A stretch of 64,000 nt of DNA from G963677485 sp964519405 (GTDB lineage: Bacteria; Armatimonadota; HRBIN16), in contig CAZFLA010000004.1 of assembly GCA_964519405.1 (NCBI GenBank), forward strand, positions 10,738 through 74,737, given 5' to 3'. The notes under the pieces are model-generated. The model searched no databases and was not told where the DNA came from. It saw only the letters and a program-made list of their open reading frames with translations. A program made the translations under genes and the position numbers. Shown one piece after another: positions 28,024 to 35,519 of the stretch. Each line of letters begins with the position of its first letter. Positions within the stretch are counted from its first letter, which is position 1.

Positions 28024-29148
28024 ATGTTGGCTGCTAAGAAAATTGTGATGCATGTAGTAAACATGAACCCCGATAAGCATGGGGTAATTGAAATGCAGTT
28101 GTTGGAAATGGCAGAGCAGCTATCACACGACGGTTGGCAGCAGATAGTCATCTTCAACAACGAGATTCAACCATGGATGCAGCAATGGGCAGATCGCGTG
28201 GGCGGTATTGTATTCACCGTTAAGGACATGGTCAATACAGGCACTGATCAGATTGCTTCTCTCATCAAGGAGCACAAACCCGATATCATCCATGTTCACT
28301 TTGTGACTCAGGCTAAACTGTATAAAGTGCTTCGTAATTCCGGCTGCAAGAACATCGTGATGACTATACACAGCTACCGCACGCCCAAGAAGCTGGAGTG
28401 CCTTCGGCGCATATCCCGATTTATGTCCACACTTTTTGTGAAGCGATTTATCGCAATTTCCCAATATGTATACAACGAAACGCTTAAAGATTACCTGGCA
28501 ACACGTCAGCGGGTCACCATGATATACAACGGCATAAATACCCAATACTACAAACCTAGAGTTGACAAACTCGAGTTACGGCAGTCGTTATTTGGTGCAG
28601 GTGCTGAAGCGTTTGTCATCGCGATCATATCGCATCTTGCCCCTGGTAAACGGCTAAGTATGCTCATCAATTGCATGCCGATGGTTGTCGCACACAATCC
28701 CAACGCCCTTCTAGTCATAGCGGGTGGAGGTGTTGAAAAAGACAACCTTCATAATCTCATCAATGAGCTCAAACTTCAAAACCACGTGAAGATGATCACC
28801 TCGGATATCCGCACCGAGCTAATCTACGCTGCGGCAGACATATCATGCTTACCCTCAGAAGGAGAAGGCTTAGCAGGAAGTGCTCAGGAAGCCATGTCCT
28901 GCGGCTTACCGTTTGTCTGCACCCCTAACGGCGGTATCAGCGAGACCATCGAACCAGAGATCAGTGGAATATATGTCACCAACCAAACGCCAGAGGGTCT
29001 TGCAGAAGCCATCATTCGATTGATGGGAAATGATGAGCTGCGGATACAAATGGGACAAGCCGCACGTAAACGGGTTGAGGATGTCTTTGATGTCCGTGAG
29101 ACGGCCCGCAAGACAATTGCTGTTTATAAAGAGCTTATATCGGAGTAA
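28024..29148 (+). CDS. Glycosyltransferase family 4 (GT-B)
   Basis: This 374 aa retaining GT-B glycosyltransferase is probably cytoplasmic and transfers a sugar from a nucleotide donor during surface polysaccharide or glycolipid synthesis. The N-terminal half has HGVIEMQLLEMA and a DIIHVHFVTQA patch. The C-terminal donor domain has an EX7E motif in SEGEGLAGSAQEAMSCGLP, then TPNGGISETIEP. The ATG has AGAGG 4 bases before it. It stands alone with no polysaccharide neighbours, so the acceptor is unknown. Confidence 0.85.
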   Translation: MLAAKKIVMHVVNMNPDKHGVIEMQLLEMAEQLSHDGWQQIVIFNNEIQPWMQQWADRVGGIVFTVKDMVNTGTDQIASLIKEHKPDIIHVHFVTQAKLYKVLRNSGCKNIVMTIHSYRTPKKLECLRRISRFMSTLFVKRFIAISQYVYNETLKDYLATRQRVTMIYNGINTQYYKPRVDKLELRQSLFGAGAEAFVIAIISHLAPGKRLSMLINCMPMVVAHNPNALLVIAGGGVEKDNLHNLINELKLQNHVKMITSDIRTELIYAAADISCLPSEGEGLAGSAQEAMSCGLPFVCTPNGGISETIEPEISGIYVTNQTPEGLAEAIIRLMGNDELRIQMGQAARKRVEDVFDVRETARKTIAVYKELISE

Positions 29149-29201
29149 CACCAGGCCACACGGATTTACCATCAGCTCAGCTATCACGTTAATGAACACA
29201 A

Positions 29202-29221
29202 GCATCATCGTATTATGATGC
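29202..29221 (+). terminator. Short hairpin after the GT4 gene
   Basis: A 7-base perfect stem (GCATCAT / ATGATGC) with a 6-base loop lies 54 bases past the GT4 stop and is followed by AT-rich sequence. It is small and may be chance. Confidence 0.3.
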
Positions 29222-29238
29222 CATGTTATAAAAATATA

Positions 29239-29290
29239 TTGACTTTACCCCATTACTATATGCCATACTTCATACAGTAGTAAAAACTAC
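29239..29290 (+). promoter_or_regulatory. Possible promoter and operator before the peroxiredoxin gene
   Basis: TTGACT (29239-29244) and CATACT (29264-29269) could form a sigma-70 promoter with a long 19-base spacer. Just downstream is a small inverted repeat, GTAGT-AAAA-ACTAC (29277-29290), placed where a repressor could act. It does not match the PerR or Fur consensus. A strong GGAGGAG precedes the gene start. Confidence 0.35.
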
Positions 29291-29328
29291 GAACACATAA
29301 GCATATAAAAAGTGGAGGAGTTTACATT

Positions 29329-29913
29329 ATGAGTGATACTTGCACATGTTGCTGCTGCGATGGACAGGGATACGTACCTAAAGCAGTTGTCGGAAAACCA
29401 GCTCCCGATTTTACCATGGCTACAACGGCCGACATAGAGAAGCTCACCTCAAAAGCATCTTTGGCAGACTACAAGGGTAAATGGCTGATTTTGTTCTTCT
29501 ACCCACTCGACTTCACGTTTGTCTGCCCAACGGAGATCACTGCGCTTTCTGATAGATATGAAGAGTTTGAAGAGCTAGGAGCCGATATCCTTGGAGTGTC
29601 TACAGACTCTGTGCACTCACACAAAGCTTGGTTGAAACTTCCTCGCAGTGAACAAGGTGTTCAGGGCACAGTTTACCCATTAGCGTCCGACATTACCAAG
29701 CAGGTCAGCAAAGACTACGGTGTTTACATTCCTGAAGAAGGCATAGCTACTCGTGGTCTGTTTATCATAGACCCCAATGGCATTCTGCAATATGCTGTTT
29801 ACCATAACCTCAATATCGGCCGAAGCGTTGACGAAACACTTCGAGTTCTCGAGGGACTTCAGTCTGGCGGGCTATGTGCAGCTAACTGGCATCCCGGCGA
29901 TTCAAACCTCTAG
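29329..29913 (+). CDS. 2-Cys peroxiredoxin (AhpC/Prx1 type) with Cys-rich N-terminus
   Basis: This typical 2-Cys peroxiredoxin of 194 aa reduces hydrogen peroxide and organic peroxides. The peroxidatic Cys is in FTFVCPTEITALS and the resolving Cys in GGLCAANWHPGD near the C-terminus. Unlike common Prx1 proteins it begins with a cysteine cluster, CTCCCC, at residues 5-10, before the catalytic domain. The cluster could bind metal or take part in disulfide relay; that is inference. The next gene, 13 bases on, is a thioredoxin-fold protein that could be a partner. Confidence 0.92.
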   Translation: MSDTCTCCCCDGQGYVPKAVVGKPAPDFTMATTADIEKLTSKASLADYKGKWLILFFYPLDFTFVCPTEITALSDRYEEFEELGADILGVSTDSVHSHKAWLKLPRSEQGVQGTVYPLASDITKQVSKDYGVYIPEEGIATRGLFIIDPNGILQYAVYHNLNIGRSVDETLRVLEGLQSGGLCAANWHPGDSNL

Positions 29914-29925
29914 GGTAAACAGTAT

Positions 29926-30372
29926 ATGCCATTAAGAAGAGGAACACCCATTCCGTCGTTGTCTGGAGCGACGGAATGGCTTAACAACCAGATCACAGAT
30001 GAACAGGTTAAGGCGCCCTGCTTGATCTATTTCTGGGCAGTAAGCTGCCATATCTGCCATGAAAACATGCCTAAGCTGATGCAGTGGCACGAACAATATG
30101 GAGAGAAGATTCAATTCATCTCTGTGCACTTCCCGCGGATGGAAGAAGACACCGACGTGGAAAAGATCAAAGCGCAGGCTGCAGAATTCGGCATCACCGA
30201 TCCGCTGGCAGTCGATAACATGCACAAAATCGCAGAGGCATTTGACAACCAATATGTTCCTGCCTATTTCCTATTCGGACCTGAGGGCACGTTGATATCG
30301 CGAAGCGCGGGTGATGCAGGGTTAACTATGGTAGAGGCTGCCATAGAGCGCATGCTCAAGCAAGCACCATAA
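29926..30372 (+). CDS. TlpA-like thioredoxin-fold protein
   Basis: This 148 aa redoxin of the TlpA/ResA type has a CHIC active site in FWAVSCHICHENMPKL, then IQFISVHFPR and a cis-Pro region near QYVPAYFLFG. No signal peptide or lipobox is seen, so it is probably cytoplasmic, unlike most TlpA proteins. It is 13 bases after the peroxiredoxin and likely in the same transcript, where it could recycle the peroxidase. The exact electron donor cannot be told. Confidence 0.82.
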   Translation: MPLRRGTPIPSLSGATEWLNNQITDEQVKAPCLIYFWAVSCHICHENMPKLMQWHEQYGEKIQFISVHFPRMEEDTDVEKIKAQAAEFGITDPLAVDNMHKIAEAFDNQYVPAYFLFGPEGTLISRSAGDAGLTMVEAAIERMLKQAP

Positions 30373-30391
30373 CCTTACTATTACACGTTAT

Positions 30392-30426
30392 AAGGCCCTT
30401 CCATGAGTTACTTATGGAAGGGCCTT
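30392..30426 (+). terminator. Strong hairpin terminator after the redoxin pair
   Basis: Perfect 13-base arms (AAGGCCCTTCCAT and complement) enclose a 9-base loop and are followed by a T-rich tail (TTATTGTTA). It closes the peroxiredoxin operon. The open frame of the next gene extends into it, showing that this gene must start further down. Confidence 0.72.
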
Positions 30427-30443
30427 ATTGTTACAATGCATAT

Positions 30444-31574
30444 GTGAGCCATCAACCTAGTCATAGTGCCTATATACATATTCCCTTCTGCATCAGCAAG
30501 TGTCTATACTGTAACTTCGCAAGCTGCACCGCAGACGATGCTCTGTATGAGCGATGCACACAAGCCACAATCCAAGAGATAAAAACATCGCCATATGGTG
30601 GTGATCTTCACACGTTATTTTTCGGTGGCGGCACACCTAGCATCATCGGAGTGCGAAGGCTGCTATCTCTATTGGATGCCATAAAAAATCAGTTTATCGT
30701 CAGCCCACATGCGGAAGTGAGCATTGAAGTTAATCCGGCGACTGTTAACCTCGAGCAGCTTACGCAACTGCGGCAATCAGGCTTTAACAGAATCAGCATC
30801 GGCGTTCAAAGCTTTGATGATGACATGCTCCGCAGGCTATCGAGGCGCCACAGCGCACAGCAAGCGATACAAACAATCAGGGACGCTAGGACTGCAGGTT
30901 TTGATAACATAAACATCGACCTCATGTCCGCTCTGCCTGGCCAAACACTTGACCATCATCACGATCAGCTCATGAAGGCACTCGAGCAAGACGTTGACCA
31001 TATCTCGTGTTATGTTTTAAGCGTGGAGTCTGACACCCCGCTGGCGGTTCAAGTAGAATCAGGAATGCTTGATGTGCCCGACAGTGACCTTCAAGCCGAT
31101 ATGCTGCAGCACACCCACGAATTGCTGACCAACCACGGCTATGAGCATTATGAAGTCTCTAACTACTGCAAACCGGGTTACCAGTGCCGTCACAACCTCG
31201 TTTATTGGAGCTCGCTTCCGTATTATGCGTTCGGTCCCGCTGCTGTCAGCACAATAGACCAGATACGCCTCACACGTGAACCATCACCACTTAAGTATTG
31301 TGAACTGATGGAGAATGCACAATCACCGATATGTGATGAAGAGCATTTGTCTCTGGAAGAGATGCGTTTCGAATATCTCATGCTTGCCCTCCGAACCTCC
31401 AAGGGATTCAGTATGTCCGTTCTATCGCATCGATATGGCGAGTGGGATCAGCTTGAGGCTATCTGCCAGCGTTTATGCGATCGTCAACTGCTTGAACGCA
31501 CTGCACAAGGGTATCACCTTACGTTCCGTGGTATGTTAATAGCCAATGAAGTCATGATGGAGTTCTTGCCATGA
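30444..31574 (+). CDS. hemW: HemW-like radical SAM protein
   Basis: This protein is related to oxygen-independent coproporphyrinogen oxidase; the HemW branch is a heme chaperone rather than the oxidase. The radical SAM cluster is CISKCLYC, preceded by YIHIPF and followed by NFASC. Other motifs are LFFGGGTPS, EVNPATVN and GFNRISIGVQSF. The C-terminal HemN_C domain is present. The length, about 376 aa, fits HemW rather than the longer HemN. The frame opens at 30414 inside a terminator hairpin, so I use the GTG at 30444, just before SHQPSHSAYIHIPF. It overlaps trm1 by ATGA. Confidence 0.88.
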   Translation: MSHQPSHSAYIHIPFCISKCLYCNFASCTADDALYERCTQATIQEIKTSPYGGDLHTLFFGGGTPSIIGVRRLLSLLDAIKNQFIVSPHAEVSIEVNPATVNLEQLTQLRQSGFNRISIGVQSFDDDMLRRLSRRHSAQQAIQTIRDARTAGFDNINIDLMSALPGQTLDHHHDQLMKALEQDVDHISCYVLSVESDTPLAVQVESGMLDVPDSDLQADMLQHTHELLTNHGYEHYEVSNYCKPGYQCRHNLVYWSSLPYYAFGPAAVSTIDQIRLTREPSPLKYCELMENAQSPICDEEHLSLEEMRFEYLMLALRTSKGFSMSVLSHRYGEWDQLEAICQRLCDRQLLERTAQGYHLTFRGMLIANEVMMEFLP

Positions 31575-32701
31575 ATCACCTCGAAGAACCAGCATTAATC
31601 CACGAAGGACAGTGTGATTTTTACGTTCCAAGCGGCCCCTTTTTTAACCAGAAGGCGAAAATCAGCCGTGACTTCGGCGTATTAGGCATCCGGGCCGAAG
31701 CACAGCTTCAAAATCGCCCTTTGCGGGTTATCGACATGATGTGTGGTATCGGCACGAGAGGTATACGGTATGCCTGCGAATCGCCCGTCGATGAACTGCT
31801 GATGGCGGACGGCAACGCTGTTGTGGTTTCTGCAGCGGAGCAGAATCTGCAGCGCAATGCGAATAAGGGCCATGCTAAAGTCTCTTTCATCCAAGAGCAG
31901 CTGCATCAGCTAGCCTTCAAATTACGAGTTGAGCGAGAACTATTTGATTGGGTCGACATTGATGTTTTTGGCAGTCCCGCTCCATATTGGCACGCCGCAA
32001 CTTTATTGAATAGTTTCGGCAGCATTCTCTACCTTACCGCAACAGATACCGCGGCGTTGTGGGGCAAGTATGCCGAAAGCGCCTTCCGTCACTATGGAGC
32101 AATGACCCGTAACTGGGACTGCGGTGATGAAATTGGCATTCGTTGCTTATTAGCCTCTCTGCAGCAGAGTGCTGGCGAACGCGAGTTCTACATCACGCCG
32201 CTGTTCTGCCTAGATGAAGGATATGCATTTCGCATTGCAGTAAGGCTTCATTATGGCATTGAAAAATACCCCATGAAACACATGGGTTGGATTACTAAAT
32301 GCCAGCAGTGCTCAACAATCAAATCCTCATCATTTCGGGATATCCCTTCACTGTGTTCTCATTGCGGGGGGCCTCTTCAGACCGCAGGACCTGCCTGGAT
32401 AGGCCCGCTGCATGATTTGGATTTTATAACACGAATGCGGAGCTTAACCGACGAAAAAGAGTTCAAACAGGCGTGCAAGACGCTAGACCTCATGATAGCG
32501 GAGTGCAATGGTTCCGTAGGTTATTACTCCATGGGCACCATTGGACGTCTTGCTCACCTTTTGGGCATTCCTGCTCAAAAAAAGCTGGTTGATGTCTTAC
32601 AGCAACTGGGTTACACCGCTATGCGAACCCACCTAGAACCACAAGCGATAAAGACAAACGCTCCATTGCCCGAAGTTCTTGAGATCGTTAAACAACTATG
32701 A
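31571..32701 (+). CDS. Trm1-family tRNA (guanine26-N2)-dimethyltransferase
   Basis: Trm1 places one or two methyl groups on N2 of G26 in tRNA with SAM. This family is general in archaea and eukaryotes and known only in a few bacteria such as Aquifex. The 376 aa protein has all parts: substrate-loop EGQCDFYVPSG with NQKAKISRD (residues 12-33), SAM motif IDMMCGIGTRG (54-64), the catalytic DIDVFGSP (129-136), LTATDTAALWG (155-165), a zinc ribbon with Cys244, Cys247, Cys262 and Cys265, and WIGPLHD (276-282). It is coupled to hemW and the SLC13 gene by 4-base overlaps. The symbol trmA is not appropriate. Confidence 0.88.
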   Translation: MNHLEEPALIHEGQCDFYVPSGPFFNQKAKISRDFGVLGIRAEAQLQNRPLRVIDMMCGIGTRGIRYACESPVDELLMADGNAVVVSAAEQNLQRNANKGHAKVSFIQEQLHQLAFKLRVERELFDWVDIDVFGSPAPYWHAATLLNSFGSILYLTATDTAALWGKYAESAFRHYGAMTRNWDCGDEIGIRCLLASLQQSAGEREFYITPLFCLDEGYAFRIAVRLHYGIEKYPMKHMGWITKCQQCSTIKSSSFRDIPSLCSHCGGPLQTAGPAWIGPLHDLDFITRMRSLTDEKEFKQACKTLDLMIAECNGSVGYYSMGTIGRLAHLLGIPAQKKLVDVLQQLGYTAMRTHLEPQAIKTNAPLPEVLEIVKQL

Positions 32702-33930
32702 GCATCACAGCAACAGCGATTTTCATCGTGACCTATACGCTCATCGCTCTTGGTGAACGCTCTCCACGGAAAATCGACAGGCCCACAGCCGCATTGCTTG
32801 GCTCCATCGCCATGGTTGCTTTCGGCGTGATGTCGCGCAGTCAGGCTGCATCAGCTATAGACTTCAGCACCCTCGCATTGCTGTTCGGCATGATGGTCAT
32901 GCTTGCCGTGCTGAACCACAGTCACCTACCCGAGGAGCTCGCATTCCGAACGTTGTTGCTGTTTAAGTCGCGATCGGCATTGTTGGCAGGATTGGTGTTG
33001 TTTTCTGGGATAGCATCGGCGTTCATGCTGAATGACACCATATGCCTGCTGGCCACACCGATACTGATCTCTGTGCTAAAGCGAGCCAAGCTGCCTGCCA
33101 TGCCATATCTGATGGCTTTAGCAACCAGTGCGAATATCGGAAGCGTCATGACACTTACGGGTAACCCTCAGAATATGATCATCGGTCATGCCTCAGGAAT
33201 CAGTTGGACGACTTTCCTAACATACATGGCACCTACCGGACTTGTGTGTCTGTTTATCAACTGGGTGATATTGTGCTTAATATACCGAGCCGATATTGTG
33301 GGCATCGACATTTCTTTAACTCATAGCAGTCACGTCACTATACAGCGGAAACTAGCCATTCGCAGCGTGATATGTTTCACGGGATTTTTGATAGCAATCG
33401 CACTTGGTATCCCGATGGACTTCGCAGCGGTGACAGCAGCTACTTTATTGTTAGTTTGGGCAAACTGCCCACCCCAAGAGGCGTTTCGCAAAGTGGATTG
33501 GAGCCTACTTCTGTTCTTTGCAGGTTTGTTCGTTGTTGTGGAGGGGGTTGTTCTCGCCGACAAACAACTCATGAACAAGATGCTGCTGCATGTTGGGTCT
33601 TCTGACAGTCCCACAACGGTTGTTCGTTTCAGCATGCTGAGCTTGATTGGGAGTAATATCTTTTCAAATGTGCCGTTTGTATTGATCGCTTCGCACTGGG
33701 TTCGACAAATGAGTGATCCGAAGTTCTACTGGCTCCTGCTGGCCCTCGTCAGCACATTTGCAGGTAACCTAACATTGCTTGGGTCGGTAGCGAACCTAAT
33801 TGTTGCACAAAGAGCACATGACTACCACGAAATCCGATTTGGCGACTATCTCAAGGCTGGTATCCCTATCACCATCGTGACCACAGTCGTTGGTATCCTG
33901 ATACTAATCGCCACATATAAGTTACTTTAG
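32698..33930 (+). CDS. SLC13/ArsB-NhaD-like anion permease
   Basis: This 410 aa integral membrane protein of the divalent anion:Na+ symporter and ArsB/NhaD superfamily has about eleven hydrophobic segments. Family features include MLNDTICLLATPILI in the first half, the TLTGNPQNMIIGHASGISW region, and a C-half repeat, SNIFSNVPFVLIA with LTLLGSVANLIVAQ. The paired 'N-P / N-V-P' re-entrant motifs are typical. Substrate candidates are dicarboxylate, sulfate, arsenite or sodium; nothing local decides. It overlaps trm1 by ATGA and ends the hemW-trm1 transcript. Confidence 0.82.
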   Translation: MSITATAIFIVTYTLIALGERSPRKIDRPTAALLGSIAMVAFGVMSRSQAASAIDFSTLALLFGMMVMLAVLNHSHLPEELAFRTLLLFKSRSALLAGLVLFSGIASAFMLNDTICLLATPILISVLKRAKLPAMPYLMALATSANIGSVMTLTGNPQNMIIGHASGISWTTFLTYMAPTGLVCLFINWVILCLIYRADIVGIDISLTHSSHVTIQRKLAIRSVICFTGFLIAIALGIPMDFAAVTAATLLLVWANCPPQEAFRKVDWSLLLFFAGLFVVVEGVVLADKQLMNKMLLHVGSSDSPTTVVRFSMLSLIGSNIFSNVPFVLIASHWVRQMSDPKFYWLLLALVSTFAGNLTLLGSVANLIVAQRAHDYHEIRFGDYLKAGIPITIVTTVVGILILIATYKLL

Positions 33931-33938
33931 GTCTTTGG

Positions 33939-33983
33939 TATATCATATATTTACTATTATGTGCATGATATAACATATATCAT
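33939..33983. promoter_or_regulatory. Repeated TATATCAT inverted repeat upstream of mtaB
   Basis: TATATCAT occurs at 33939-33946. A perfect inverted repeat, ATGATATA-ACA-TATATCAT, lies at 33965-33983, about 100 bases before mtaB. Three copies of the same 8-mer in 45 bases look like an operator array, although AT-rich sequence makes such symmetry easier by chance. No riboswitch-like structure was recognised in the remaining leader. Confidence 0.35.
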
Positions 33984-34085
33984 GGTCTCATATTACCATA
34001 TTAATACTATCCACTCCGGTGATAATCAAGTCAGATAAGACGGATTTATCAGCACTGCCTTATCGCAATATCACAGGAGGATGTC

Positions 34086-35465
34086 ATGAAAAGTTACTCG
34101 TCACTCGCTATCAACGATGTCAATCAGTTTGTTTTCGGCTCAACACCTCATCCTGTTACCACCAAACAGGGGTTGGTCATTGGAGGCGGTAGGGTTTACC
34201 CTGAACTAAACTTCACCTTACCACCCATGGATATCAACGCCGACACTTTGCAAGAAGTGGAAAAGCAATATACGCAGATGATCACAGAGGCATGTCACCG
34301 TGCTGTTGACCTCTACTGCGAGGGTCTTGTGGTCGAGTTTGAGCTGCTGCCACCGATGACCCACAATCCCGAATGGGGCGCCAATATCACCGCGATACTA
34401 CGAAACGTGCTTGATAAATATGCGCAGTCTGATGGACTGAAAGGTGCACTTCGCGTGACTCCCAACGACATCCGTGAGCACCATCGCCCGCCACAGCTTT
34501 GGCACGGTCAATACTGGGATCATATGGCATCCAGTTTCGAGCTTTGCAGCCAAGCTGGTGCCGACATTCTAAGCATCGAATCGACTGGCGGTAAAGAGAT
34601 TCACGACGACGCCATCATGAATGCCGATCTTCCTAATGCTGTGTTCGCCTTAGGCGTACTTGGTGCACGTGATATGGAGCATTTATGGGATATGATCGTG
34701 GCCACTGCTGATCGGCATGGCATCATCCCTGGTGGAGACACGGCATGCGGGTTTGGCAACACGGCCATGGTGTTGGCTGACAAAAAATTCATACCTAAAG
34801 TGTGGGCAGCCACCATTCGAGTAATGACAGCTGCTCGCTCACTAGTTGCTTACGAGCGTGGTGTTATAGGCCCAGGTAAAGACTGTGCATACGAAAACCC
34901 ATACATAAAGGCCATCACCGGGTGCCCCATCAGCATGGAAGGCAGTGATGCTTCAGTGGCACACTTATCGCCTGTTGGCAACATACCTCATGCTGTATGT
35001 GACCTATGGTCTAACGAGTCGGTTCAAAACATGAAGCTGCTGGGTGGCATGACTCCAACCATCAGCATGGAGCAGCTCATCTATTCGACCCGCCTTATGA
35101 ACACAGCCATCGGTCACGGTCATGATGAAGCTATCATGCTGCGCGACTGGTATTCCGAGTCTGATGTGCCATTCGACCCTCAAGCATATGTTCTGCGGCC
35201 TGACGTTGTCATCAAGCTCGCTGGAGAGATCATCAAATACCCAACAGCTTACGGTAGAGTTCGAACGGCAGCTTTGGCAACTCTGCAGGAGCTCAGAGCG
35301 GCATACGAACGCGATGAGTTCGCTCTGCAGGGGCGCGAGGAAGCCTGGCTTGATATGCTCAGCGAAGCCGCTGACGAACTGCCGGAAGACGAAAACACCC
35401 TCATTGAGCAGCAGCGTAAACTGGCAGACCCTAACAAAGTCACACTCAGCGAATATGGGTTGTAG
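34086..35465 (+). CDS. mtaB: MtaB-like methanol:corrinoid methyltransferase
   Basis: MtaB moves the methyl group of methanol to the cobalamin of the corrinoid protein MtaC. The 459 aa match the methanogen enzyme. Likely zinc ligands Glu165 (SIESTGGKE), Cys221 (GGDTACGFGN) and Cys267 (GPGKDCAYE) fall at positions close to the known Glu164/Cys220/Cys269. ITGCPISMEG is also conserved. The ribosome site AGGAGG is strong. No mtaC or mtaA gene lies in the window, so the methyl acceptor is not known; another methylated substrate is possible. It is convergent with a glycoside-hydrolase-like gene. Confidence 0.88.
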   Translation: MKSYSSLAINDVNQFVFGSTPHPVTTKQGLVIGGGRVYPELNFTLPPMDINADTLQEVEKQYTQMITEACHRAVDLYCEGLVVEFELLPPMTHNPEWGANITAILRNVLDKYAQSDGLKGALRVTPNDIREHHRPPQLWHGQYWDHMASSFELCSQAGADILSIESTGGKEIHDDAIMNADLPNAVFALGVLGARDMEHLWDMIVATADRHGIIPGGDTACGFGNTAMVLADKKFIPKVWAATIRVMTAARSLVAYERGVIGPGKDCAYENPYIKAITGCPISMEGSDASVAHLSPVGNIPHAVCDLWSNESVQNMKLLGGMTPTISMEQLIYSTRLMNTAIGHGHDEAIMLRDWYSESDVPFDPQAYVLRPDVVIKLAGEIIKYPTAYGRVRTAALATLQELRAAYERDEFALQGREEAWLDMLSEAADELPEDENTLIEQQRKLADPNKVTLSEYGL

Positions 35466-35476
35466 ATTTTGTGTTA

Positions 35477-35515
35477 AGCATCTATCGGTAGGTGTAAACC
35501 ATATCGATAGATGCT
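35477..35515. terminator. Hairpin between mtaB and the convergent gene
   Basis: Perfect 11-base arms AGCATCTATCG and complement enclose a 17-base loop, in the 54-base space between two convergent stops. It is suited to end transcripts from both sides, but no T-run follows on either strand. Confidence 0.5.
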
Positions 35516-35519
35516 CTCG

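Noticed and set aside
28123..28545. Minus-strand frame of 140 codons opposite the GT4 gene
   Set aside because: Lies wholly inside a clear GT-B coding sequence and shows no domain, promoter or ribosome site.
30414..30443. Earlier start of hemW at 30414
   Set aside because: These codons form one arm of the terminator hairpin of the previous operon, so the transcript of hemW more likely starts after it.
33931..34085. Cobalamin riboswitch before the corrinoid-dependent mtaB
   Set aside because: The leader is only 155 bases and shows no B12-box-like conserved segment; only the TATATCAT repeats stand out.
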